DNA from: Pelomonas asaccharophilus_A
Lineage (GTDB): Bacteria; Pseudomonadota; Gammaproteobacteria; Burkholderiales; Burkholderiaceae_C
DNA length: 64,000 nt
Assembly (NCBI RefSeq): GCF_031458115.1
Contig: NZ_JAVDXV010000009.1
Coordinates: 186,001 to 250,000, forward strand
Reading direction: 5' to 3'
The notes beneath the pieces are model-generated. The model was given only the letters and a program-made list of their open reading frames with translations, had not been told where the DNA came from and searched no databases. Below, one piece after another: positions 27,259 to 36,264 of the stretch (position 1 is the stretch's first letter; every line of letters begins with the position of its first letter). Both the position numbers and the translations under genes were made by a program.

Positions 27259-27744
27259 ATGCGAGCCCTGCACCTCACCCCCCTGCTCCTCGTCCTGGCC
27301 GGCCCCGCGTTCGGCCAGGATGCGTCGCTTCAGCGCTGCCGCGTCATCGCGGACACCACCGCCCGGCTGGCCTGTTACGACGCGCTGGCCGATGCGCGAC
27401 CCAAGCCGCCTGCGGCCGCCGCAGCGCCCATGACACCCGTGGCACCGGTCGCCGCCGCGCCGGCACCGGCGCCCAAGCCCGCCGACACCTTCGGCCTGCC
27501 GGTCAAGCGACCCAAAGGCGAGCCGGAGACGGTGCAGAGCAGCGTGGGCGCCGACTTCGCCGGCTGGGGACCCAACCAGTCCATCAAGCTGGCCAATGGT
27601 CAGGTCTGGCAGATCATTGACGGCACGTCGGTGTCCATGCCGCGCGGCGCGCGCAACGTGTCGGTGCGGCGCGGCATGTTCGGCGCGTTCCACCTGGACT
27701 TCGAGGGCTTGAACACCTCGCCCAAGGTCAAGCGGCTGGAGTAG
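27259..27744 (+). CDS. Small secreted protein with CRxIADxxxRLACYD motif
   Basis: 161 residues with a signal peptide ending near FGQ. The mature N-terminus has CRVIADTTARLACYDALA, a two-cysteine motif found in many small proteobacterial envelope proteins, including some type VI secretion accessory proteins. An Ala/Pro-rich linker (about 50-80) joins it to a C-terminal domain with GQVWQIIDGTSVSMPRGARN. Function is unknown to me. It follows glcB by 29 bases and its 3' end overlaps the convergent TPR gene by 17 bases. Confidence 0.75.
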   Translation: MRALHLTPLLLVLAGPAFGQDASLQRCRVIADTTARLACYDALADARPKPPAAAAAPMTPVAPVAAAPAPAPKPADTFGLPVKRPKGEPETVQSSVGADFAGWGPNQSIKLANGQVWQIIDGTSVSMPRGARNVSVRRGMFGAFHLDFEGLNTSPKVKRLE

Positions 27745-29554
27745 GCAGCACGTCGAATGCGACGGTGAGCCTATGGGCCTCATCGTCGAACGGCACGGTG
27801 CCGTGCCACAGGTAGGACGGAAACAGCAGAAGCCGGCCTGGCTGCGGTGCCTCGTAGCGCCAGGGCGGCAGCCGCTCGCGCAGCGGCCCGGGCAGGTCGG
27901 GCTCGCCGAACTTGATCCAGCCTTCATGCGTGGCCGATGCCAGCGCGGACGCTGGCGTGGCGACGTAGTAGCAGCTGCTCAGCCAGCCCTGGCCGTGGAC
28001 GTGGTTGGTGTGGAAGCCGCTGCGGCGCAGCCGTGAACTCCAGCTGCCGGCAAAGCGCCAGGCGTCGGTGCGCCGCCCCAGCAGCGGATGGGTCGCGTCC
28101 GTGCGGCGGCTGGCCAACCACTGCGTGATGGCCTCGGCGATCTGGCCGCGCAGCGCCTGCACCAGCGGCAGCTCCAGGTCGAACAGGTGGCCTCGCGTCT
28201 GCGTGCCCTCGCGCAGCGTCTGGTCCACCGGCGCTTCGCGGTCGGTGTGCAGGCGCTGCAGCTCCAGCGCCAGCGCGGCGTTGAAGCTCTCGATGTCGGC
28301 CCAGCCCGGCGGCGGCGGCAGCTCGATGACGGCCAACAATTCGTCCAGGTCATGCAGCCAGGCGGCACGCGCGTCGCTCTTCAGCCGCCAGCCCACGCCA
28401 AGCAGCGCCAGGGCCAGCTGGTCATGCGGCGCCAGTTGGTGGGCGCGCTCGGCCAGCGCCAGGCCCTCGTCGGCATGGCCTGCGGCAAAGGCGCTGCGTG
28501 CGGCATTGGCCAGCACGCCCGCGTCCTGCGGCGCCAGCGCGACCGCGCGCTGGTGTGCTGCGCGCGCATCGTCGTGGCGGCCCAGCAGCGTCAAGGCCTG
28601 GCCCTGGCCATCGAGGTAGTCCGCGCGCTGCGGCGCGAGCCGGGCGGCGAGTTCATAGGCCTGCAGCGCCGCGTCGGCGCGCTCCGCCTTCAGCAGCAGC
28701 AGGCCGCGCAGGCCCGGCGCGAGGTCGGAGCTGGGCGCCTGCTGCTGTGCGGCCAGCAGTTCGGCGTCGAAGTCGGCGTGGCCCAGGGTCCAGCGCAGCC
28801 GCGCCAGGTCGTACAGGCTCAGCGCATGCTGGGGTGCCAGCGCGAGCGCGCGCCGGTAGGCCGCCAGCGCGTCGTCCGCCCGGCCCAGCGCTTGCAAGGT
28901 GTTGGCCGTGTTGTAGTGGGCCTCGGCGACGTCCAGGCCCAGCGCCAAGGCCTGCTGATGGGCCGCCAGCGCCTGTACGTGGCGCCCCTGCCGGTGCAGC
29001 ACGACGCCCAGGTTGTGGTGCAGCGCCGCGCGCTGCGGCGCCCGTGCCAGCGCGGCGGCCAGCGTTGCGGCGGCGGCCGGTAGCTGGCCCTGCTCTTCCT
29101 GCAGCATGGCCAGCAACTGCAGCGCGTCGGCATCCTGCGGCGCGAGGTCGGCTGCCTGCTGCGCCACGCCCAGCGCGTCGGCGGGCCGGCCCAGCTCGCG
29201 CAGCAGCCGGGCCAGCTGGTAGCGCGGCGCGGCCCAGCCAGGCTGGCGGTCGGCGGCCTGCGCGAACGCATGCGCCGCGTCGCCGGGGCGGCCCAGCATT
29301 TCCAGCATCTGCGCCTGCGCGAACCACACGCGCGGCTGCGCGGCATCGCCGGCCAGCGAGCTACGGAAGGCGGCCTCGGCCTCGGCCCAGCGCCGGCCTT
29401 GCGCGGCGATCTGGCCCAGGCCCGCCAGGGCGGGCGGCGAGCCGGGCGCGCGCTGCAGGACTTCGCGCAGCAACGGCTCGGCCGTCTGCGGCCGGCCCTG
29501 GGACAGCGCGCGCATGGCCTGGTCCAGCAATGCGGGAATGGAGGAGGTGCTCAT
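27728..29554 (-). CDS. TPR-repeat protein with C-terminal 2OG-Fe(II) oxygenase-like domain
   Basis: 608 residues. About residues 5-390 are tandem tetratricopeptide repeats (for example RAALHHNLGVVLHRQGRHVQ and AEAHYNTANTLQALGRADDA). The C-terminal 200 residues contain FHTNHVHGQGWLSSCYYV and GRLLLFPSYLWHGTVPF followed by HRLTVAFD. This matches the putative 2-oxoglutarate/Fe(II) dioxygenase family that carries an HxH, a distal His and an Arg for 2-oxoglutarate. It probably hydroxylates a protein or peptide held by the repeats; the substrate is unknown. The ATG at 29554 is chosen because the repeat region begins right after it. No strong ribosome-binding site. Confidence 0.82.
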   Translation of the reverse strand: MSTSSIPALLDQAMRALSQGRPQTAEPLLREVLQRAPGSPPALAGLGQIAAQGRRWAEAEAAFRSSLAGDAAQPRVWFAQAQMLEMLGRPGDAAHAFAQAADRQPGWAAPRYQLARLLRELGRPADALGVAQQAADLAPQDADALQLLAMLQEEQGQLPAAAATLAAALARAPQRAALHHNLGVVLHRQGRHVQALAAHQQALALGLDVAEAHYNTANTLQALGRADDALAAYRRALALAPQHALSLYDLARLRWTLGHADFDAELLAAQQQAPSSDLAPGLRGLLLLKAERADAALQAYELAARLAPQRADYLDGQGQALTLLGRHDDARAAHQRAVALAPQDAGVLANAARSAFAAGHADEGLALAERAHQLAPHDQLALALLGVGWRLKSDARAAWLHDLDELLAVIELPPPPGWADIESFNAALALELQRLHTDREAPVDQTLREGTQTRGHLFDLELPLVQALRGQIAEAITQWLASRRTDATHPLLGRRTDAWRFAGSWSSRLRRSGFHTNHVHGQGWLSSCYYVATPASALASATHEGWIKFGEPDLPGPLRERLPPWRYEAPQPGRLLLFPSYLWHGTVPFDDEAHRLTVAFDVLPTPAA

Positions 29555-29595
29555 CAACAGTCGGGGGCAGCACGCCATTGTCCGGCGCGCCGCCA

Positions 29596-29622
29596 TGAAA
29601 AACGGGCCCCGCAGGGCCCGTT
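29596..29622 (-). terminator. Intrinsic terminator of the TonB receptor at 29656-32577
   Basis: AACGGGCCC and GGGCCCGTT form a 9-base stem with a 4-base loop. On the minus strand it is followed by a run of T residues (TTTTT). It lies about 34 bases past the receptor stop codon. Confidence 0.85.
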
Positions 29623-29655
29623 GGCTGGTCACGGCGCCACCAAGGGCGCGAGCGA

Positions 29656-32577
29656 TCAGAAGCTGGCCGTGGCGTTCACCGTGTAGCGGCGGCCGATCAC
29701 GTCGTACGCGCTCGGGAAGGTGTTGCCGTAGTTGGACGCGCCCGGGCCGATGCCGGTACCGATGAAGGGCGGCGCCTTGTCGAACAGGTTGTTCACCGTC
29801 AGCGACACGCGCACGTTCTTCATCAGCTGGTAGCCGACGTTCAGGTCGATGTAGTCGAAGTCCGGAATGGTCTGATAGGCCGCCAGGAAGGTGCCCTGCA
29901 GGTTGGCCGTGGAACCGGTCTTCTGCACCTCGGTGGCGCTGATGTGGCGCCAGATGACGCCGGCGTTCCAGTCCTTGTGCGTCCAGCTGGTGCGCAGGTT
30001 GAAGCGGCGCTTGCTGTACGGCGTGCCCACGTCGACGCCGTAGAAGCCGGCGTACTCGATGGTGTCCAGCACCGGCAGCGACTTGAAGTCGGCCTTGTCC
30101 AGCAGGCTCAGCTGCAGGCTGAAGTCCAGGCGGCCCAGATCCAGGCCGATGTTCTTCAGCATGTAGCGGTAGTTCATGCCGATGTCCACGCCGGAGTAGT
30201 CCAGCAGACCCTGGTTGGACGACTGCGTGTTGATGCCGCTGAAGCCGGAACCGCTCAGACCACCGCTGGTCGGGTTGCGGGCGATCAGCTGGCAGAACGC
30301 GTTGTACGTAAAGCCGGGATTGCGAGCCGGGTTGTAGCAACTGTCGGAGACCTGACCCGCCGTCGGCGCCGTGATGGCGTCGGTGATCTTGATCTTCCAG
30401 AAGTCCACCGTCGCCGAGAACGTCGTGCCGGTCGGCTCCCAGACCAGACCGAAGGTGGTCGTGTCCGCCTTCTCGGGACCCAGGTTGGGGTTGCCGCCCG
30501 AGGTGTTGGCAGCCTGGCTGGCCGACGGGTTCTGCACGAAGCCGATCTGACCCGTGGGCACGCCGGTCTGCTGGCACAGATTGGTCAGCGTGCCGGCCTT
30601 GCCGGCGTCGCCGGTGTTGATCAGGTTGGCGCGGCAGGGGTCTTGCGACAGCGTGGCCAGACCGGTCACGACCGGTGCATACAGCTCGTTGACGTTGGGC
30701 GCGCGGGTGGCGCGCTGCTGTTCGCCGCGGAAGCGCAGGCTGCGCACCGGCGCCCAGATCAGGCCCGCCTTGTAGCTGCCATAGCTCTTGCCGGTGACTT
30801 GCGTCTTGAAATCGGTCTCGCGGTAGCCCAGGCCCAGGTCCAGGCTGTGGATGAAGGGCTTGCCTTGCGCCAGCGGGATGTTGGCTTCGCCGAAGATTTC
30901 CTTGAACTTGATCATGCCGCGACGGTCAGGCACGGGAGCACCGCTGCCCAGCAGTTCGCCCTGCGTCTGCACCACGTTGTCGGAGGCGTTGCCACCCACG
31001 ACGCGACGGTCTTCATAGCCCAGCGCCAGGCCGACGGGGTTGCGTGCGAACGGGCTCTTCAGGAAGCCCACCTCGCCATTGACGTTCACGCCCATCACGC
31101 GCTGGTCGACGCGGGTGGTCTGGAAGGTCGGGATGGAGATGAACGACAGCATCTGCGGCGTGATGGAGCCGACGGCGCCGAACACGTCCAGCGGCACGCA
31201 GCCACCGGTGGTCACCGAGCAGCTGGTCGTGTTGAAGGCGCGCAGGGCCTGCTGCGTCTTCGTGCGCGAGAAGCCGTTGCCGGTGTTCAGCGTCTGGTCG
31301 GCGCGGCCGTTCTGGTAGTAGGCGTCGTACGACCAGCCGTCCAGCATCGGGATGTCACCGCGGACGCCGGCCGTGTACTGCGTCGACACGTTGTCGTAGT
31401 TGTAGATACGCGGGCCGGCTTCAACGAAACGGCGGCCGATGCCGATGTTGATTTCGGTCGTGCCGGCAGCACCGGCCACGCAGTTGGCGGCGGTGATGTT
31501 GTAGGCCGCGCACAGCTGCGTGCGCAGCGCCGGGGAGATGTAGGGGTTGCCGATGGGCACCGCGAACGACTGCAGGAAGGTACCCGACGACGCCAGGTTC
31601 AGCACCACGTTGCTGCGGTTGTGGAAGAACTCGCCGTAGACCTCGAGGTTGTCGTTGACGCGGAAATGACCGAGGCCGGTAGCCTGGGTGCGCGTCAGCG
31701 GCGTCTCGAAATAGTTGGGCGGGTTGGTGTTGTAGCCGTCCGGCGGCACCAGGCCGTTACCGGCGCGCAGCAGGCCCGTGGCGGGGTCGATGACGCGGTC
31801 GCCCGTCAGCGTCGCGTTGGCCGGGGCGGGGAACTGGAACACCGCCGGCGCGGCGGTCTGCGAGAAGCCGCCGGGAGTGCCGTTGCGCGACGAGATGACG
31901 GTGTTGGCGTAATCGCGCTCGCCCAAGCGCAGCGCGCCAGTGCGGGTGGTGCCCACGTGCATGACGACGTTGCCGCGGCCGTCGGGCAAGCTGGCACCGA
32001 CGGTCAGGTCGCTCTTGAAGCGGGTGGCATCGCCGCGCTCGCTGACGCTGTACAGCGTGGAGGCTTCGATGCCGCTGAAATTGCGCTTGGTGACGAAGTT
32101 GACGACGCCGGCGACGGCGTCAGCGCCGTACACGGCCGACGCACCGCCGGTGACCAGGTCAACCTTGTCGAGCAGCGAGACGGGGATGGAGTTGGTGTCC
32201 ACCGTGCCGCCCAGCGTGGCCGGCACGAAGCGGCGGCCGTTGATCAGCACCAGCGTGCGGTTGGAGCCCATGCCGCGCAGGTCGATGGAGGCCGTGCCGT
32301 TGGAGCCGTTGTTGATGCTGGGGCCGATGGCGGGATAGGCCGACGGCAGGCCACGCACCAGTTCCTCGACGGCGACCGGCTGGCGGACGGCCATGTCTTC
32401 CTTGGCGACGGTGGTGATCGGGCTGCTGGACTCGGCGCCGATGGTCTTCAGGCGCGTACCGGTGATCTCGATGCGCTCCAGCTTCTGGGTGTCGGCCTCT
32501 TGGGCGAAGGCACCGGTGGCACCGAGCGTGCCGATCAGCGCCACCGCGGCGGCGCTGCGGGCATTGCGTTTGAACAT
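29656..32577 (-). CDS. TonB-dependent outer-membrane receptor
   Basis: 973 residues. Signal peptide ends at GAFA/QEA. The plug begins LERIEITGTRLKTIGAES and has the family's LVLINGRRFVPA and VDLVTGGASAVYGADAVAGVVNF. A long barrel follows and ends in TVNATASF with a C-terminal Phe. AAGGAG lies 6 bases before the ATG. It transcribes divergently from a second, related receptor across a 652-base region with operator-like palindromes. The substrate is unknown; the plug type is common in receptors for peptides, sugars or siderophores, and no ligand-specific neighbour gives it away. Confidence 0.92.
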   Translation of the reverse strand: MFKRNARSAAAVALIGTLGATGAFAQEADTQKLERIEITGTRLKTIGAESSSPITTVAKEDMAVRQPVAVEELVRGLPSAYPAIGPSINNGSNGTASIDLRGMGSNRTLVLINGRRFVPATLGGTVDTNSIPVSLLDKVDLVTGGASAVYGADAVAGVVNFVTKRNFSGIEASTLYSVSERGDATRFKSDLTVGASLPDGRGNVVMHVGTTRTGALRLGERDYANTVISSRNGTPGGFSQTAAPAVFQFPAPANATLTGDRVIDPATGLLRAGNGLVPPDGYNTNPPNYFETPLTRTQATGLGHFRVNDNLEVYGEFFHNRSNVVLNLASSGTFLQSFAVPIGNPYISPALRTQLCAAYNITAANCVAGAAGTTEINIGIGRRFVEAGPRIYNYDNVSTQYTAGVRGDIPMLDGWSYDAYYQNGRADQTLNTGNGFSRTKTQQALRAFNTTSCSVTTGGCVPLDVFGAVGSITPQMLSFISIPTFQTTRVDQRVMGVNVNGEVGFLKSPFARNPVGLALGYEDRRVVGGNASDNVVQTQGELLGSGAPVPDRRGMIKFKEIFGEANIPLAQGKPFIHSLDLGLGYRETDFKTQVTGKSYGSYKAGLIWAPVRSLRFRGEQQRATRAPNVNELYAPVVTGLATLSQDPCRANLINTGDAGKAGTLTNLCQQTGVPTGQIGFVQNPSASQAANTSGGNPNLGPEKADTTTFGLVWEPTGTTFSATVDFWKIKITDAITAPTAGQVSDSCYNPARNPGFTYNAFCQLIARNPTSGGLSGSGFSGINTQSSNQGLLDYSGVDIGMNYRYMLKNIGLDLGRLDFSLQLSLLDKADFKSLPVLDTIEYAGFYGVDVGTPYSKRRFNLRTSWTHKDWNAGVIWRHISATEVQKTGSTANLQGTFLAAYQTIPDFDYIDLNVGYQLMKNVRVSLTVNNLFDKAPPFIGTGIGPGASNYGNTFPSAYDVIGRRYTVNATASF

Positions 32578-33229
32578 GACTACTCCTTTGTGAGGACGTT
32601 CAAGGTTGTGGTTTGGTAGGCAAGATTTGGAAATGCACCCGTCTGCGGCGGTCGCTCTTTCGCCCGCGAAGTCTGGCGACGCAGGAATTCAACCCCGCCC
32701 CGGGATGCCCCCTATAGACCCTCAACAAGTGCCAAAAGACAGGGTTAGGAAAACAAAACCAAGGGGTTTCACCAGGGTTTGGTGCGCTTACGCGTTGTCA
32801 CATCGCCACATCCAAGCCTGTCGACCGGCCGGTTGATCGGCTCTAAGTACGCAAAACGGCGCTTCTGAACGCCAGTTCAGCGAGTTTTTGGGCTTTCCGC
32901 TTCGCGCCGGTCGGGAAAGCTGTCTCTTTCCTGACACAAAAAGCCAGGGGCTTGCCCTCGGCGGCAAAAGTCACCCGCACCCAGGCAGCACTGACCACCC
33001 CGTAAAAAAAGCCGCCGAATCAGTGACTTAGGGCACTGGCGAGCCCGAACGCTGGGAATTGATGCCGAACGTGAGGACGGTCGTTGGCGCGTCACCAGAC
33101 TTTCCCTGACTGCCTTGCAGCGGTCCCCGTCCAGACAATCCGCGCCGGCTCCCTTATCGGGAAAACGTGTAGGCGCCTGACTCGGGCGGCTCGCGCAGTT
33201 CATGACCCATCGGTCAACTTGGAGTTCTC
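32578..33229. other. 652-base control region between divergent TonB receptors
   Basis: I see no convincing gene here; ORFs present lack coding character. It is less GC-rich than its surroundings. It holds CGACCGGCCGGTTG at 32822-32835, CTGAAC-GCCA-GTTCAG at 32865-32880 and TGACC-CATC-GGTCA at 33203-33216, all dyad-symmetric. Such length is more than two simple promoters need, so long 5' leaders or a small RNA are possible. Confidence 0.6.
32822..32835. promoter_or_regulatory. Near-palindromic operator of the CGACCGNNCGGTCG type
   Basis: CGACCG-GC-CGGTTG matches the palindrome seen exactly at 40910-40923 and 45546-45559 except for one base. TetR-family operators often have this ACCGNNCGGT core. 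It is about 245 bases upstream of one receptor and 395 upstream of the other. Confidence 0.45.
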
Positions 33230-36169
33230 ATGCACAAACGAACCCTGCTCTCTACGGCCGCAGCCGCTGCCCTGGGACTGATCGCTTCCTCCGCCTTTGC
33301 CCAAGCGCAAGGCAATGCCCAGCAACTCGAGCGCGTCGAAGTCACCGGCAGCCGCATCCTGTCGCTCAACGCCGAATCGGCCGCACCCATCCAGGTGCTG
33401 AGCGCCGCTGACATCGCCGCCTCCGGCGTGGCCAACCTGCAGGAACTGCTGCTGAAGAGCCCCGTGTTCGGCACGCCGGCCATCAGCCGCACCAATTCCA
33501 ACTTCTCGACGTCCAGCGCCGGCGTGTCCACCGTGGACCTGCGCAACCTGGGCTCCAACCGCACCCTGGTGCTGGTGAACGGCCGCCGCTACGTGTCCGG
33601 CGTTCCCGGTGACACCGCGGTCGACTTCAACACCATCCCCGCCGACTTCATCGAACGCGTCGAGGTCATGACCGGTGGCGCTTCGTCCACCTACGGCTCT
33701 GACGCCGTCGCTGGCGTGGTCAACGTCATCCTGAAGCGCAACTTCCAGGGCCTGCGCATGGACGCGCAGATGGGCGTCTCCGAAGAAGGCGACGACAAGA
33801 AGAAGAAGGTCAGCGTGACCTTCGGCATGAACGGTTCCGACGGTCAGGGCAACCTGATGGTCAACCTGTCGGCCAGCCAACAGGGCGCCGTGTACTCGCG
33901 TGACCGCGACTTCGCGGCCGTCGACCAGGCCTCGCTGGGTGCATTCGTCACTGGCGACGTGAAGGACGTCTTCACCATCGCACGTCCGTTCTACTCCAGC
34001 TTCGCACCGCAGGGCCGCTTCTTCTACAGCGACGGCACCGCGACCCGCAACTTCACCTACAACGCTGCCGGCCAGCAAATCCCGTTCTCGACCAACGGCC
34101 CGGCCGGTGACGGCGTGGGCGCCACCGGCTACAACCGCTCGGCCGTCCGCACGATCGCGATCCCGACCGATCGCCTGATGCTGGCCAGCAAGGGTGAGTT
34201 CAACCTGAACGACTCGCACACGGTCTTCTTCGAGAGCAACTACGCCGCCACGAAGACCAAGACCCAGCTGGAACCCTATCCGCTGGACTCCACCGACCTG
34301 GGCGGCCTGATCCCGGCCGAGTTCATGGTCAATGGCGTCAAGATGCGCAATCCGCTGGTGCCCGACACCATCTACAACAACGCGATCGACCGCGACGGCG
34401 ACGGCCTGAAGGACTACAACTTCACGCGCCGCATGTCGGACATCGAGAACCGCGGCAACAAGGCCCAGCGCGACACATTCCGTCTGCTGGGTGGCGTGAA
34501 GGGCGAGATCACCAAGACCTGGTCCTACGACGCCTACGCGGCCCACTCGTTCACGAAGGAAGGCCAGACCGGCACCGGCCAGGTCAACGTCATGAACTTC
34601 ATGAACGCGCTGAGTGCCGTGGCCGACGTCAACGACGTCAACGGCAACGGCAACCGCACGGAAGCCATCTGCAAGGACGCCATCGCCCGCGACCAGGGTT
34701 GCGTGGCCGCCAACATCTTCGGCGCCAACACGCTGAGCGCTGCTGCTGCGCGCTACATCCACGCGCCGTCGTCGCTGAACACCCGCATCACGCAGACGCT
34801 GGTCGGCGCCTCGGTCAGCGGCGAGCCCTTCTCGCTGCCGGCCGGCCCGGTGGGCGTGGCCTTCGGTGCCGAGTACCGCAAGGAAACGTCGAGCATGGAG
34901 TTCGACGCGCTGACGCAGACCGGCCTGAACGCCGGCAACGCGCTGCCCAACACGGCCGGCAAGTTCGACGTGCAGGAAGCCTTCGTTGAAGTCCGCGCCC
35001 CGCTGCTGAAGAACCTGCCGCTGGTCAAGACGCTGGACGCACAACTGGCCGTTCGCCAGGGCAAGTACTCCACCGTCGGCGACACCACCAGCTGGAACAG
35101 CGGCCTGGATTGGGGCCTGAACTCCACGTTCCGCGTGCGCGCCAACTACTCGGTGTCGACCCGCGCTCCCAACATCGCCGAGCTGTACCAGGCACCGTCG
35201 CAAACCTTCCCGACCGGCCTGGTCGACCCCTGCCTGGGCAAGACGCTGACCGGCACGGATGCCGTCTCCGTGGCTTGCCGCCTGGTTCCGGGCGTCGTGG
35301 CCAACATGAACGCCAACGGCGGCGTGTTCAAGCTGACCCAGGCGGACCTGCAAGGCGTGAGCGGCTTCGACAGCGGCAACCCGAACCTGGACGCCGAACA
35401 AGGCAAGTCCACGACCATCGGTATCGTCGTCACGCCCAAGGGTATCGACCTGCTGAAGGACTTCACGTTCACGGCCGACTACTACAAGATCAAGATCAAG
35501 GACGCCATCAACACCCCGGGACGCCAATACGCGCTGAACCAGTGCTACGGCGGTGGCAACACCTCGTTCTGCCAATACATCACGCGCCGCCCGGCCGACA
35601 TCGGCCCCAACAGCGCCGGTTCGCTGGAGTTCATCAACGAAACCTCGGCCAACACCGGCGGCGACTTCGTTGAAGGCGTGGACGTGACCGCGACCTACCG
35701 CACCCGCCTGTTTGGTGGCATGTTCAACTCGCGCATCGCCTACACGTACATCATGAAGGCGTACAACCAGGCCACGCCGCAGGCTGAACGCGACTTCTCG
35801 CAAGGCGAAGTCGGCAACGCCCGCAACCGCTGGGTGCTGAACCTGGGCTACAACATCGGCAACCTGGGCGTCGCAGCCACGACCACGTACTTCGGCCAGT
35901 CCTACCTGGACGACGTGTTCATGCGCGACAACTTCGGCAGCACGAACAAGATGGACGGCAAGGTCAAGTCCCGCGCTTACCTGGACCTGCAAGCCAACTA
36001 CAAGCTGGGCAAGAGCGAGGTCTACTTCGGCATCGACAACGCCACGGCCACCAAGGCGCCTCCGATCATCTCAGGCCTGCCTGGCAACACGACCGGCGCG
36101 GAAACCAACGCCAGCGTCTACGATGCAATCGGCCGTCGCTACTACGTCGGTCTGCGCTACAGCCTGTAA
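33230..36169 (+). CDS. TonB-dependent outer-membrane receptor
   Basis: 979 residues with signal peptide (LLSTAAAAALGLIASSAFA). The plug has LERVEVTGSRILSLNAES, TLVLVNGRRYVSGVPG and ERVEVMTGGASSTYGSDAVA. The barrel ends in YYVGLRYSL. TTGGAG sits 8 bases before the ATG. It is divergent from the receptor at 29656-32577 and of the same subclass, which suggests an old duplication. Codon choice is a little less GC-extreme than that of the neighbouring metabolic genes, as is common for abundant outer-membrane proteins. A strong terminator follows at 36183-36241. Ligand unknown. Confidence 0.92.
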   Translation: MHKRTLLSTAAAAALGLIASSAFAQAQGNAQQLERVEVTGSRILSLNAESAAPIQVLSAADIAASGVANLQELLLKSPVFGTPAISRTNSNFSTSSAGVSTVDLRNLGSNRTLVLVNGRRYVSGVPGDTAVDFNTIPADFIERVEVMTGGASSTYGSDAVAGVVNVILKRNFQGLRMDAQMGVSEEGDDKKKKVSVTFGMNGSDGQGNLMVNLSASQQGAVYSRDRDFAAVDQASLGAFVTGDVKDVFTIARPFYSSFAPQGRFFYSDGTATRNFTYNAAGQQIPFSTNGPAGDGVGATGYNRSAVRTIAIPTDRLMLASKGEFNLNDSHTVFFESNYAATKTKTQLEPYPLDSTDLGGLIPAEFMVNGVKMRNPLVPDTIYNNAIDRDGDGLKDYNFTRRMSDIENRGNKAQRDTFRLLGGVKGEITKTWSYDAYAAHSFTKEGQTGTGQVNVMNFMNALSAVADVNDVNGNGNRTEAICKDAIARDQGCVAANIFGANTLSAAAARYIHAPSSLNTRITQTLVGASVSGEPFSLPAGPVGVAFGAEYRKETSSMEFDALTQTGLNAGNALPNTAGKFDVQEAFVEVRAPLLKNLPLVKTLDAQLAVRQGKYSTVGDTTSWNSGLDWGLNSTFRVRANYSVSTRAPNIAELYQAPSQTFPTGLVDPCLGKTLTGTDAVSVACRLVPGVVANMNANGGVFKLTQADLQGVSGFDSGNPNLDAEQGKSTTIGIVVTPKGIDLLKDFTFTADYYKIKIKDAINTPGRQYALNQCYGGGNTSFCQYITRRPADIGPNSAGSLEFINETSANTGGDFVEGVDVTATYRTRLFGGMFNSRIAYTYIMKAYNQATPQAERDFSQGEVGNARNRWVLNLGYNIGNLGVAATTTYFGQSYLDDVFMRDNFGSTNKMDGKVKSRAYLDLQANYKLGKSEVYFGIDNATATKAPPIISGLPGNTTGAETNASVYDAIGRRYYVGLRYSL

Positions 36170-36182
36170 GCCTGACCGCGAA

Positions 36183-36241
36183 GCACCCGCCCCGGCGGGT
36201 GCCTTCACCGAAAAGCACATCGGCTCGATGTGCTTTTTTTT
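36183..36241 (+). terminator. Double intrinsic terminator after the TonB receptor
   Basis: Two hairpins in tandem: GCACCCGCC/GGCGGGTGC (36183-36202) and AAGCACATCG/CGATGTGCTT (36213-36235, 10-base stem, 3-base loop). The second runs into eight T residues. This marks a very strong stop, consistent with high receptor expression. Confidence 0.9.
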
Positions 36242-36264
36242 GGTCTCCTGTTTTGTCCCGTTTC

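Noticed and set aside
32877..33203. 108-codon minus-strand frame in the gap between the divergent receptors
   Set aside because: No ribosome-binding site, no family resemblance and Arg/Cys-rich content; it crosses the control region and the codon pattern does not look coding.
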